Notes: a model not told the origin generated them from the letters alone. A stretch of DNA of 64,000 nucleotides from Styela clava (GCF_964204865.1 NC_135259.1:20594974-20658973); one strand, 5' to 3'. Counted from the first letter of the stretch, positions 34,235 to 45,955 are shown. Program-made: numbers and translations.

Positions 34235-35596
34235 GTGGGGCAGATATTCCAGAAAAACAAATTTCTAAATTATGCTCTTTGTTAATTGGGATGTTCGGTA
34301 TTATTAAAGGCCCGATGGATTTTTATAAGTTGTTATATTAGTTATCAATAAACTATGACAATAGGGTCTGGGCAAGGCCGGATCATCTCAGAGCCCCTAA
34401 GAACTACACATAAAAATAGCAATTATGAAACTGCGGGTATTGAGGTTTAAAATGATACTTAATGAGCAAAAATTGATTTATCTGGGCCAATATTGAGGTC
34501 TGTGTCATCTGACCAACTCGAATTATTTCGTTTAACACTGAGGCCTGATTACAATTTGACTATGAGAATTTCTGGGACGCCCCTCTTCCTTGGTGTCCTA
34601 AGCATGCGCTTAATGTTCATTCTGGCCATGTGTTTGGGGTAGAGAGGTCCAATGAAGTTGAGCGAAAATTTGAAAATTGTTGCGAAGATCGATTTGTTGA
34701 AGTGTCATGCTTTTTACACTTATGGTTTTCATATTTGCATGGGGAGAGAAAAGGTGGAATAGTGCCATATTATGTTTCATAGATACACCGTGTTTCAATT
34801 CAGAAATATGGGATTCGAACCCACAATCTTTACCTAGTTTAACCAATAAATATACTAGTTTCAAAGACATACTATGTAATGATGAACAGAATGTACCAGC
34901 ACTATTCAACAAACAAAACAGGGACTGACCCTTGTTAATAGTTAATCAATAACTAGGCGATTACACTGCCAGGATTCCAACTTGTGGTCTCATTTATACC
35001 TACTGTGATTGCGATGGCGAACACGCAACATTTAAATGTCCAAGTTCATTGTATGCATGTTTAAAAAGGATCTTATAATCTCAAAATGCAAAGGAATACG
35101 AATAAAACATGTGATAAAATTAGAATTTGTTGTCGGTAGTTGGAGTTATATTCACACGGGAGAGAGAGATTTTATCACGTAATTCTACATTCACAGCCCA
35201 CAAATTCGGAACGTGAAAAATGATTTAGCGTTTTAGGATGCATCAGAGACAGCTAGTCGCTGCCTGAAAGTATGCATTGAAATATCAGATTGGGTACACA
35301 TCTTTCGAAGTCAAACCAAACGGCATCTTGCCCAATGTCGCCATCTACCGGCTGGTACGATTACAATATTCTTCAATAGTGGTGTCGCCTTGTGACTGAT
35401 CTAACGTCCAATCAGATTGCTCGTTATTTGAGTCGACTTTGATATTGTGCGGCGTAACCAGACCACATTCTGAATTGAAAGTTTTGTATTATAGCTAATA
35501 TGATAAGTATTCCGTTCGAATTATTTCCCTCGGCTGAAATAAATCTTAAAACTTTTCCCACCCCTGCTATAACCCAACTAGTATAAAAAGTATAGG
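34235..35596. other. Region downstream of the FYVE gene; no gene recognised
   Basis: Short frames at 34610-34928 have no recognisable domain. 35280-35470 is less AT-rich, but no exon is supported. Confidence 0.35.
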
Positions 35597-35602
35597 TTTA
35601 TT
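35597..35602 (-). promoter_or_regulatory. Polyadenylation signal AATAAA of the tandem-FYVE gene
   Basis: TTTATT on the plus strand, i.e. AATAAA on the minus strand, about 110 bases after the stop at 35711-35713. The position suits a short 3' UTR. Confidence 0.55.
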
Positions 35603-35710
35603 TCGACTCCATAATAAGCATAATGGACGATGAAGTAATTGATAAAAACGGGACAAATTGATCTGATTATAGAATCGGGAGTGCAAACAAAATCTCAATT
35701 AGGTTTGAAA

Positions 35711-37791
35711 CTAAAGTTTTCTAACTTTCCCTGTTTTTCCAAACCTGTTAAATTTCTCACCGTGACAGTTGTAGCAAACTCTGAGTGGTTTTCCAGTGGG
35801 TTGCGAGAAAGCGTAGCTTCTGCATCTTGAACAACAGGCTTTTTGACATTCACCACAGAACCTGTATGGCGAATAAAATAAGCGTTTAGTGTAAATACGG
35901 AGTACCGCGCGGCGCAGCGGTGTGGATCATCGTGCTAAGCGTTAGAAATGCGCTCGCCACCGCATCTCTGGTTACCCTGCGTGGGTTCGCAGGTTCGAAT
36001 CCCATGCGGGAATGGTTATGTGCGAGAGGATTGCTGCACTCCTCGCCGCCGTAGGGTGGTTCACTAGGTTACGGCTTCCTCCACCACCAAGTCCATGCTT
36101 CCGAAAACAAATAACTAACTAATCTCATACCCGACTTGGAATGTTAACAGGACGAGAGGCCGTGGTTTGCCATATGGTTAAGCCGTCTTATTGGTTTTCC
36201 ACTCCCCCGGGATGAATATGTAAATTCATCCTAATTTTTGTAGCAGTTTACGTGTTTTGAGTGACAAATGTAATTAATTTTATTATGAGCTTCACCAATT
36301 GTTGCTGGACGAGCGCGTACCTGAGCCGATGTCAGAAATTGCATAATCTCGGACCGGTTATTATTGAGACCTTTTTACGCTTAAAATTTTTGCGCCCTTG
36401 TTCAAACAGCGCCCATGCACGATACACGGCTGCAATACCCTAGATACAACACTGGTTCAACTCACTTTCGTCGCTTTATAATCCCAAATCGGTCGGTGCA
36501 TCTGCAACATCTCGGAGCAGAATTTCCTCTTTCTTTTTCGTATTTCTGATTTTCCAAATAGTCTAGTTTGCTGACAATGTGCCGTGTTCTATATTCGTCT
36601 ATGTTCTGAAAGAGAAGATAGGATATTAATCCTGGGAGGAGATGGCCAACCTCTCCATATATTCCGCTTAGTTGTCTACCCATGCATCGGTTTCCTAATT
36701 TATATCCGTATCAATCAACAATGACGTTACAATTGCGATTTCTGCAGCGCTTCTCACCTTCAATCTGTAATAACAGTCGTTACAGACTCTCACATCTTTA
36801 TTTGCGTATCGTAAGTATGTTTTCTGTTTTATACATGCTTTACAAAAGACGTCTCCACAAGCTCTGCAGTGAAATCTAAAAATGTACAAAATGCAGAAAA
36901 TATTATCACATTAGGAGCTGTTTGGAATATCGGAGCAGATACCCCGAATGCACGTTCGTCAGCAAAAATGTTGCGGTATTTCTGGGAGATTTGCTCAAAG
37001 CATGGCCACGCACACTCATTCAGAAGTAAAGGAAGATCATTTTTGAATAACTAAACTGCGACCGCTGAAACGAGAGTTACTGTCATTGACACATTTTAAA
37101 ATACCGGATGATTTCGAAATCGAATCGAATATTTTTTGAATCGAATCTCAAATACTTATGAGATATATAATTGAAGGTGACTGTTATATTTTAATGAGTC
37201 CTCTCAACACATTTATTATTGAAATCATCGAATTCATCACTCATACAGTTCGCTGAGTGTTCACAAACAATAAAAAGCATGTCTTGTCAATAACTCATAG
37301 TAACTAACAAGGAAGAAAAAAGTATATATATGTCAGAATTGCATTTTAGAATATTTCTTCAACAACCAAACTATTGGAAAATTCACCACGACCTTTGGCG
37401 CCCAGAAAAAAACAAGATGGCGGCGATTTGGATTTTTGTCTGAACGGATTCGAATAATTCACTATTCGTTTCAAAATGCCCAGCCCTAAGTTTTTCGGAC
37501 TCGCCGCCAACCAGTGAGTGAGACCAATCTCTATGAATGGCTCAAAACTTGTATTCCGTGACACGACTTGGTATTCAAAGGCTTCTACAGAACATAGTGC
37601 ACCAAGATGGCGCACAACCTGAACATAGTATGTGTACCAGGCTACGATTCAGGTTGTGCGCCATCTTGGGACACATATTCTGGGAGCTCCCCTAAATGTA
37701 CTTACTTTTGAGACAGGAAACCGAACTTTTTGTTGCACTTTGTGTCGGAGCAGAAATTAACTGGACGTTTAAGAACAAAGCTAGGCTTCAT
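35711..37791 (-). CDS. Small protein made of two tandem FYVE-type zinc fingers (~164 aa)
   Basis: Four exons join in frame: 37791-37706 (ATG; donor GTAAGT), 36875-36758 (donor GTGAGA), 36605-36466 (donor GTGAGT) and 35861-35711 (stop TAG). Phases 2, 0 and 2 all close. ATG is the start because an in-frame TAA lies just before it. Finger 1: C14-x4-C19, FHCRACGDVFCKAC (C32, C35, C40, C43), VRVC60NDC63. Finger 2: C101-x2-C104, RRKFCGECQKACCSRC (C117, C120, C125, C128), LRVC144YNC147. The inner spacing is the same in both. FYVE fingers bind PI3P on endosomes or Rab GTPases. Here the WxxD motif is absent and (R/K)HHCR is only FHCR or KFCGEC, so lipid binding is uncertain. A ~35-residue charged, possibly helical linker joins them. 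A donor-like GTGAGA after C147 could allow one more exon. I know no family with this exact layout. Confidence 0.82.
35907..36236 (+). mobile_element. Full-length tRNA-derived SINE (reference copy, ~330 bp)
   Basis: Head: GGCGCAGCGGTGTGGATCAT, box-A-like; CGTGCTAAGCGTTAGAAATG; box B GGTTCGAATCC. Body: GAGAGGATTGCTGCACTCCTC, GGTGGTTCACTAGGTTACGG, ACCACCAAGTCCATGCTTCC, GACGAGAGGCCGTGGTTTGC. Tail: GGGATGAATATGTAAATTC. It lies in the third intron of the FYVE gene, opposite in strand. The 5' part resembles a tRNA with RNA polymerase III boxes. Confidence 0.85.
37104..37488. mobile_element. hAT-like fragment related to the 6221-8241 element
   Basis: The right end CAAAATGCCCAGCCCTA is the inverse of TAGGGCTGGGCATTTTG, preceded by GATTCGAATAATTCACTATT. 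AATCGAATCGAATATTTTTT is at the left, where the tip is missing. It sits in the first intron of the FYVE gene. Confidence 0.6.
37588..37690. mobile_element. Type-B foldback MITE
   Basis: GTGCACCAAGATGGCGCACA arm and its inverse, separated by CCAGGCTACG; right end TTCTGGGAGCTCCC. Lies next to the donor of the first FYVE-gene intron. Confidence 0.65.
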
Positions 37792-37969
37792 AGTTAGTTA
37801 TCTGAAAAAGTTAAGAATAAATCTTTCAAACTTCTGAGTAATCTCGGACATCTATTCTTTGCTTATAACTCCAAACTTAAATCTCATCTAATCTGACTTT
37901 CCTACCAGCCTATTTAGACCTGCCGAATTACAAGGTTTTCAGTTCTTCGATATTTATAGTAGTTCCGTG

Positions 37970-38183
37970 GGTACTCCCATAGTGTGTGTACCGGGTTAGG
38001 GTTAGGCCATAATTTTATTCCGAGTTTCCGTATTTTAGTTCTATTACCAGTTCGAGGACTGTCTGTGTTAGCCAAGTGAAAACACCCTTTGCTCATAGGT
38101 TTCAGTCCCTTTACACAACTTGATGTGAAATAGGCGAACAAAATTAGTTACCTCCATATTGGTACACATACTTCTGAACCGCC
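37970..38183. mobile_element. Type-C MITE (214 bp) with exact 8-bp TSD
   Basis: GGTACTCCCATAGTGTGTGT start, CTTCTGAACCGCC end. GTTCCGTG is duplicated exactly at 37962-37969 and 38184-38191. The left half carries CGGGTTAGGGTTAGGCCATA and the inverse of the type-A centre. Confidence 0.88.
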
Positions 38184-38191
38184 GTTCCGTG

Positions 38192-38980
38192 CGTTTCAGC
38201 AACTGCCTGTCCAAAGCGTCATTCCAAAAAAAACTCTATAAAATACTAAACTAAACTTAACATTATCATCACCCGTATCTTCAAAGAGTAGATGTGGTCA
38301 ACCTGAAAAGTCCGCGGTTTCCAAAGGTTTCGCCGCGGCGATTTGCTACGTGCGTCCCGAAAATTAACAGAAATGTCTTAAACCGCCTATAAACCTGGCA
38401 ATAACCACACAAGGTATATTAATCGTCTATATCTGCGGAGCACGTAACTCCTTCTTTAAATACACTACCTAACACGTAATTTCAAACTTTCACTGTTTAA
38501 TTCAGAGGCGTGCAACCTTGATACAGATAAATAACTGAGTGGAACTGCAGGCCGCGCCTTTTTTAACATAGGCATTCTAGTATTTGCAAGCACAAAAATT
38601 TTGGTTATTGACCTTATGATATTCGTTGTTCGCGAACCTGGCAATAACTACACTCTACTGAAACTAAAACCTTTATTTAGCTTTCTCAAACACAAACCTA
38701 TTATTTAAAACGAACGTCGACGCGCCATAAACTGTCTATTGTACATATCGTCGTGGTGAGGGATCTCTTTGTCTTGTGTATTGTATTAGAGTTTTATTTG
38801 TATGTTTCATGTCTGTTGTCCTACTATAACGCATCAGTCTCAAACTGGTGCTATACTTGTGGGGTTCATATCGCACATATGTATTTTAGGCCAGTAAGGT
38901 CTTGAACACCTATCTCGTCTGTAGTAACTTGTCTTTATTTTTCATTATGCAAATACTGTTACTATTTTGAGGAAAATAAA
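38192..38980. other. Flank upstream of the FYVE gene; no gene recognised
   Basis: May hold the promoter or a 5' UTR exon of the minus-strand FYVE gene; no TATA box or exon can be named. A hAT scrap (CAGAGGCGTGCAACCTTG) is near 38503-38580. Confidence 0.35.
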
Positions 38981-38984
38981 CATA

Positions 38985-39370
38985 CATACATACATCTTTA
39001 CGGAGCTCTCCTAAACACAAATTTATTTTTATAGGACCAGTGTCGACACAACGACTAGGACTTATTTATAAATGTCGCTGCTCTGTAACCAGTATTGCTT
39101 TTCCGCACCTCCTTCACTCTGAAATACGGCTTGTTTACAATTTATTGTAATTTATATGTCTTGTACCTATGTTATACATATAAACATACATACATACATA
39201 CATCTTTACGGAGCTCTCCTAAACACAAATCTAGTGTCGACACAACGACTAAGACTTATTTATGGGTGTCGCTGCTCTGTAACCAGTATTGCTTTTCCGC
39301 ACCTCCTTCACTCTGAAATACAGCTTGTTTATAATTTATTGTAATTTATATGTCTTGTAATTATGTTCAG
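38985..39370. repeat. Two-copy tandem duplication (~200 bp)
   Basis: ATCTTTACGGAGCTCTCCTA through TTATTGTAATTTATATGTCT occurs at ~38990-39176 and again at ~39199-39360. The second copy lacks a few bases. An ATAC(ATAC)n tract precedes each. Confidence 0.75.
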
Positions 39371-40085
39371 TATGGCGAAAAATAAACCACTGGTTACGGA
39401 TGACGGGGAACTCGGCGCTCGATCAATCACGCGAATATGAAAAGCCAACGCTTTGATAACGATCGACTATTGAACTAGCCATACGTTCCCGTTCGCAATG
39501 CGATATGAGAGAAACGGCTTTCATTTAAATATACCAAATGTGGGTAACAGATGTTTAATAAATAAGAATAATATAATCTCCTTCTATGCAATAGCGAACA
39601 TGTTTTAAGTACGGGTGGTACTGATTGCTATGATTTATTTGTAATGCCAGTGTGAACTATTATAGTATTTTAAATACTATTAAAAATTGTTGGCTCAATC
39701 CATTTTTAGCTTAAGATAACCCTATTCATATTTATTCAATTTTTCGATGAGTCAATTAATGCAGGTCGGCCAATACAGGGTGTCCATGGGTGACAATGTC
39801 CAGGGTGTTTTGTTATGAAGTCAGTTCTCAATATATCTTAACCAGGTTTGTTGTTTTAAATCAGTAACTGTTTAAATCGTTTTACTTCATTCACTTCATC
39901 TGTGAGGGCCAATACAATATATGTGGTATGGGTAAATTTCCTTTGCAATCTTTAAATTGTCAAACTTTTTCCTTCCGTACTAGGAATCATGACGTGTTGT
40001 GGAGACAAGAATAATATATGTACATTTTATCTATGCGGTGATTGGTCTTGCTTTTGTGTGCTTGGCGATCGTTACGCAATTGAAT

Positions 40086-40299
40086 GTACTCCAGAATTAT
40101 GTGTGTACCAATATGGAGGTAACTAATTTTGTTCGCCTACTCTATATCAAGTTGTGTAAAGGGGCTGAAACCTATGAACGGGGGTATAATCACTTAGCTA
40201 ATACAGAAAGTCCCCGAACTTGTTATAGAACTGAAATGAAGGAAATCAGAATAAAATTATGGCCCAACTCTAATCTGGTACACATACTACGGGAGTACC
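40086..40299. mobile_element. Type-C MITE, inverted copy
   Basis: Starts GTACTCCAGAATTATGTGTG and ends ACACATACTACGGGAGTACC, with GGTATAATCACTTAGCTAAT inside. Opposite in direction to 37970-38183. The frame 39999-40328 reads through it and is not a gene. Confidence 0.6.
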
Positions 40300-40436
40300 G
40301 AATGTCCGATATAAAATCACAGATTTGATTATTTTATGTCAAATTCTAAAGGCTTGACAATATTTTGAGAATCAATTTCAATTTTCTCACGACTCACAGT
40401 TTGAGACCACATATCCAGCGCTTTATTAGGATAGCT

Positions 40437-40891
40437 GGGCTTACCATACGTCCCGTTTTAGGCGGGACATTCCCACTTTTCAACTTCTTGTCCCGACTGG
40501 TCAGCCAAATATCCCGCTTTAGCATCCAGCCAGTCAGCATAATACACGAACATTACCAATTAGCATGTTCTCGATACTGTTGTTACTGTGTAGCGTGGTT
40601 TCGTTGTTTTCCGCTAACATTGGCGTGTGATTACTACAATTTGTTACGTGTAAGCCCTATACGCCAAAAGGGTGCTTAACGTTAACGTAAATTCCTTTCT
40701 ATTTTCCGAACTGAAACCGATATTCAGACAGACAGCGCATGAACTCTCGATGACAATATAGTCAATGAATACAGTCGGGATGGTTTGAAATGTAGGCCTC
40801 TAATGTAAAATCGGTAAATTTAAAGTTGAAAAAATCACACGTGTGGTGTTTGGATGCGTCCCGCTTCGAGATCACAAAAATATGGTAACCC
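40437..40891. mobile_element. GGG-TTACCATA inverted-repeat element, second copy
   Basis: Left GGGCTTACCATACGTCCCG, right inverse of GGGTTACCATATTTTTGTGA. Reversed relative to 11357-11826, with shared interior segments (GGCCTCTAATGTAAAATCGG). Confidence 0.65.
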
Positions 40892-41212
40892 TATAGATGG
40901 CGCTCGTATACACTTCATGTAAAAACAAATAACACACCCTGCCCGCGACTTTTTAAACTTAAAGCTTACGGCAGTGTCGAAATTCAATAATTTAAATGCT
41001 CACCCTTGAATTTGACACCGCTGATCCGATTATTATTTCATAAGCCGATTTCCCCATATTGTGATGCAATAAACTAATGCACTATAATCTGTATTGATTT
41101 GGGTAATCCTGAATTAAACGCTTTTAAGAATAAATGGTAATATCAAAGGTCACAAAGAAAGTAATGAACCCGGAAGGATTCCAGTCCTTTCAAAACCAGT
41201 AGTCCCTTATAT

Positions 41213-41376
41213 CGCAGTGTGTGGCGCATCGTGCTAGCGCTGGAAAAACGCTTGCTGATTACCCTGCGGAGGTTCACGGGTTCAAAACCACGGAGGTTCA
41301 CATGTTCAAAACCACATAGGGTAATCAGAGGTGAGGCGTCAACCGTATTCCTAACGCTTATCACGATGCGCCAGAC
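41213..41376. mobile_element. Two SINE tRNA-like heads in head-to-head inversion
   Basis: The plus-strand head (GTGTGGCGCATCGTGCTAGC, box-B-like GGGTTCAAAACC) is followed directly by a minus-strand head (GGGTAATCAGAGGTGAGGCG through CGTATTCCTAACGCTTATCA and GATGCGCCAGACC). Together they form a long imperfect palindrome. Confidence 0.7.
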
Positions 41377-42300
41377 CATCGAGCAAACAGCCCTTGCCAT
41401 TTGAATGGCCGCTTTAACTTGCTCATAGGTGAGTTCCCGATACTTGAGTGCGCGTGACCCTGTTTTAAACAAATTCTCATAAAATGTCTGGTGTATGCAC
41501 CCAGGCGAATACTTTATCTCGGACGATGGAAGAAAAAAAGTTTAAAACTCATGTACAATATTTGTACCACGGCATCGGTATTCTGTTTACAACAAAATAT
41601 ATACTCGCATAGTAACTGATTAAACCTACATATCTTGTCCTGACAGAATACGACGGAGCATGTGATGGCGATTGCTGCGGTTTACAAGTGTAAATAAAGA
41701 ATGATAGTGTCGCCTGACAATGTACCACTGATTGTTGATAGTCCTGCGTGGGTTCGAATCCTGCGGGAGATGATTATCTGACAATTCTTTCAAAATTATC
41801 AACATTGTGTGGCAAAATTTTATTTTTTGTTTTTTATTTTGTTTGTATATTTTTCTTTTTTTATTACGTAATATATCTTATATTTCTTTTTTTTTTCTCT
41901 TCAAATTATATTTTGTTTGCATGGTTGTATGTAAGTGTGAGCGGGTTTTGATTAATTTGATACGTTTGGTTGAGCTAATACGTACCACTTCTTTTGACAA
42001 CACCTTTCAATCTAAAATCTGTACGTTTTAAACCTTATTCAAGGTTTTGTTTGCATTGCTGTAATCAGTTTTATTTATTTGTTTTTTTAAATTTTATCGT
42101 CTTTTATATTGATTATAATAACTCTATAATTACGGGGTCAAAATAAACTTACACTTATTATGTACGGGTTCTTGTTTTATTCAAGGTGATGGAATGTTTT
42201 TGTTACATTCTAAATCAGATTTACCTGCATCTTATAGTTTAGTTAGTCAAATAATGATATTCGTTACGTCAACTTCGGATATTGAATCATTTGTCTCCGT
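41377..42300. other. No gene recognised; SINE scrap at 41737-41772
   Basis: A box-B-bearing SINE fragment (CCTGCGTGGGTTCGAATCCT) at ~41742, then very T-rich sequence (41807-41960) giving spurious hydrophobic frames. Confidence 0.4.
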
Positions 42301-42597
42301 GCAATACCTGGCAGTAAAATGCTTTTCCACGTCGACATGATGTCCTTCAAGGTGACCACTCGGTGTTGCCCAAGAGTCGAAAGTCACTCTGGTACGTGCA
42401 TTCGTATGTACCATCATTCATTCTTAAGTTGCCTCGGAGTAAGTTGGTCTACTTTTGTTCTCCTGCTTCGAAGTTATATTTTAAGTTGTTACTGCTCAAG
42501 AAAAGACTGCTCGACTAAAAGAAAACCGTTTACTACGATTAACTCTCTCTGCTTCAATTTTGTTTACCGTGACCGTGTGTAACGCTGCGATTCGAAG

Positions 42598-44763
42598 ATG
42601 GCTACCCTTACTACTCGTGCTAATGTTTTGTCTCGTGTCGACCAAGAGAATCCAGTCAGAGGTAAATCGGTCGCAGTTACGAAGAAGCGTACAGCTGCAC
42701 CTGTGACAAGACATGCTCTTGGTACTGTTACCAACCAACGGGTCGACAACAAAGCTCCAACAGCCAAACGAGAAATTAAGAAGCCTTCAACGAGACAGCA
42801 AGCAACTTTAAAGCCCAAATCGACACAAAATGCCACTAAAAAGCAAGTTTCAGATCCGGAACATGCACCTATGGAAATGGGAACCCCAAACAAAGTGCCG
42901 GTAGCTACACAGGAGGACATTTTCGATCGAACAAGCAAGCCAGATGTTCACAACATCGATGAAGATGACTATGAAAACCCACAACTTTGCTCTGAATTTG
43001 TGAACCAGATCTACCAGTATATGTTGCACCTTGAAGCCGAATACCCAGTCAAGAAGCATTATCTGAAAGAAACGTCATTGAAGTCGCGGATGCGCTCGAT
43101 CCTAGTGGATTGGCTTATCCAGGTTAGCGTGTTTCGTTTATTGTTTTCTATATTTAAGTTTGTGCGCGACTAACGCGGACTCTCATTGACGTGTACGACG
43201 TTTTTTAAGATTAATGTTTTTTTGAAGGTCCGCTTCATTATGGCATTTCTTTGTGTCGCTTCTTTTCGCGGAGTTCGCGGCGGCCCACTTGTTCGTGTTT
43301 CTATTTAAATGCATAACACCCAATTGCGTCGGCGGTCGAATTTAATATTGTGAGTTGTATATATAGATCTTTGGCCAAATATTGTAATTAATTAATTATT
43401 GTGATTAAATCATTGTAATTGGATATATTTCAACAGGTAATTATCAAATTGGAATCAACATAATTCTGCAGTTAATGTTAAACTATATATTATGACTGAT
43501 ACCTGAATCTTAATTGGTTTATTTATTTTGTTTTAAATTACCAAGGACTAATAACGCAAGTGCCACGCGGACGTGTTTATCGGTCGGGCGTGTTAGTGCT
43601 CAATTACGATTGCATGACAACAAGTTTGTTCACGGAAAGAGATGTAGGATTGATTACCCCGCCATGCTTTCGTCGCTTTTCTGATTGTGGCAGGGTTTTG
43701 TAATCGACATTCTTTCGCTTGAGTTGTATTATCATGCGTTCGTCGATTTTCAGATTATTACAGGGTTTCGTAATCAACAATCTTTCGCTTAAGTTATATT
43801 ATGCGTGCTTCGCTGTTCGACTGGTTTCAGAAATTGACTTTGTTCTTCATGTATAGAGAAATGAGCTTGATTACCCCGCCACGCGTGCGTCGCTTTTCAA
43901 CTGTCTCAGGTTCTTAAATCAACATTATTTCGCTTATTATGATCATTGTAGTGCAAACTTAATACCAATAAAAACGTTTCAAGTAATGACCAAGTTTTAT
44001 TATATCCACGTATATTAAATCGGATTGTGTATGCTAGTCCCCGACGTAAGGTTTCAGCAGTGAAGTCTTTAATCTGTACTCAATGTTTCAGGTCCATCAC
44101 AGATTCGGACTTCTACAGGAAACTCTCTACTTGACAATTGCGATTTTGGACAGATTTCTACAAATTCACCCAGTCGTTCGCACAAAACTGCAACTTGCTG
44201 GTGTTACCGCGATGTTGTTGGCGTCAAAATATGAAGAAATGTACGCGCCCGAAGTGAGCGATTTCGTCTATATCACCGACCAAGCTTTTACAAGAACCCA
44301 GATCTTGCAGATGGAGATTTTAATGCTGAAAACCCTTGGATTTAATCTCGGACGTCCATTACCGTTGCATTTCCTGAGACGCAATTCAAAAGCAGGAAAT
44401 GTCGATGCCAACCAGCATGCTCTGGCGAAATACCTGATGGAATTAGCGATGGTTGATTACGAGATGTGCCACGTACCACCTTCACAACTCGCCGCCGCTG
44501 CTCTTTGCCTATCAACGAAACTGATCGGTGGCGATGACTGGACCCCTACTTTACAACACTACAGTCGATACTCATACGAAGAGATCGCCTCGGTCGTATG
44601 CCATTTAGCAAAGAATTTGAAAGCTGCTGAAACCAGTACATATTTGAATGCCATTCGCAATAAATATTCAAGCCAAAAAGCCTTCCGCGTCTCGCAGATT
44701 GATGAAATTAAATGCCCGTTGGTATCAGAACTTGCTGCAAAAGCTTCCACGATCTCTTTGTAA
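42598..44763 (+). CDS. G2/mitotic-specific cyclin B
   Basis: Two exons, 42598-43122 and 44092-44763, join in phase 0 inside 'MRSILVDWLIQ|VHHRF' to give 398 residues, the usual cyclin B size. The destruction box RHALGTVTN is at residues 38-46, marking it for APC/C ubiquitination. The basic N-terminus is disordered. The cyclin box has the CDK-docking MRSILVDW (165-172) and KYEEMYAPEV (221-230). The second cyclin fold contains 'VPPSQLAAAALCLSTK'. It binds Cdk1 to drive entry into mitosis. The intron (43123-44091) has a GTTAGC donor, a TTTCAG acceptor and tandem repeats. A minus-strand frame at 42564-42938 is a shadow. Confidence 0.97.
43652..43938. repeat. Degenerate ~80-bp tandem repeat in the cyclin B intron
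   Basis: Four units share a TGCTTTCGTCGCTTTTC-like start, a CAGGGTTTTGTAATCGACA-like middle and a TCTTTCGCTTGAGTT-like end. GATTACCCCGCCA occurs at 43652 and again at 43872. Confidence 0.65.
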
Positions 44764-44921
44764 CGAAATAGTTTGTGGACTGTTGCGTTTGTCACAAGTT
44801 CAAGTATTTACTTCAGTTCAACTGGACACTTTATCTATCTTTATTGATGTGTGACGGTTGACATGGTTACCTGGTATCAGTGGTACAGAAACAGGTTTCA
44901 TATTCTAGCGTGATTTTGTGT

Positions 44922-45016
44922 TTTTATATTTTAATACTATTCATTTATTTTCGCTTGTCTAAGGTTGCGAGTTATTGTTTTCATGTGCATTATTTTATTC
45001 GTCTTTTATTATTAAA
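44922..45016 (+). promoter_or_regulatory. Candidate CPE cluster and ATTAAA poly(A) signal in the cyclin B 3' UTR
   Basis: TTTTAT at 44922-44927, TTTTAAT at 44929-44935, TTTTAT at 44993-44998 and 45004-45009, then ATTAAA at 45011-45016, about 250 bases after the stop. U-rich CPE motifs close to the hexamer are the known layout for cytoplasmic polyadenylation of maternal cyclin B mRNAs. A second hexamer, AATAAA at 45514-45519, is further away. Confidence 0.5.
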
Positions 45017-45019
45017 CAA

Positions 45020-45955
45020 GAATCGTGCGAGGAAGTTTCATTAAATCTAATATTATAAAGTGGAATGTTTGAAGATGTGAGTTGTGCTAAATGGGGTTTC
45101 CTTCACCATGGAATCAGCGGAGGGTCCTTAAGCGACTCGCAGGGGAAAATCTGACCATGCTCGAATTTCAATCGGCTTTCATCTTGTCTGATACTAGTAA
45201 CTCTACTATCTGACGGGACTGAATATGGTTTTATTCGGGGTTGACGGTAGCGGTTGGTTAAGTCTAGCTAAACCATTTGCGTGCAATCTGTGGACCACAT
45301 GGAAAAATAGTGCGCCGGTGAAACTAGTTTTTAATTTTGTTCAATCTGATACGTGCGAGTAACTTCAATACCTTTGCGTTCCAAATCGTACACAGGAGTC
45401 CAATTTATTATCTATGCCTAGGACGTTACAATCCACTATCAGCCAGCTTGTACGAAGCAAACAACGCATGTGATAAGATCAATTAACAAAATCTTGTGCC
45501 AAAGCCTATGTTAAATAAAGGTGCGGCCCGCGGGTATTCGTATCTGTCCTTCCTGCATTAAAGGTTTCAGAAACATTGTTAGGTTGGCCACAAACATTTT
45601 AAATATTGACAAATTAGTTATCTTAGATTGTAGTAGCAGTAAATGATGATACTGTTGCGTGGTAATTCTCATTTTTATTTTTATTAATGTGGAAGTTGCA
45701 TTTTTGCGAAATGAGTTTTTCGTTTTTTCTTGTAGTTTCACCTTGCATAGGAAATTTAATGAGTCGCAGATTTTTTTGTGAAACAAACTTGGTCTACAAA
45801 GTAAAAAGGTTGAGTACCGTGATCTAGACAGGCAGTTAATGTTCACTCCAAAAATTGCGATTCGCAGGAAGCAAACAAAGGAGATTTAGTTTTCATTTAA
45901 ATCGGTCATGATTCCACACCTCTGCCAATCAAAAATATCATAAAAATTCTCGTGA
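45020..45955. other. No gene recognised
   Basis: Possibly distal 3' UTR of cyclin B up to the AATAAA near 45514. The minus frame 45511-45846 has no domain. Confidence 0.35.

Noticed and set aside
35907..36010. Possible functional tRNA gene
   Set aside because: It has box A- and box B-like sequences, but it is the head of a repeated SINE with a conserved body and no tRNA 3' end.
41748..42031. Hydrophobic Phe-rich frames
   Set aside because: Product of a T-rich low-complexity tract.
42564..42938. Long minus-strand frame opposite cyclin B
   Set aside because: Antisense shadow of the real cyclin B exon, which has a destruction box and cyclin box.
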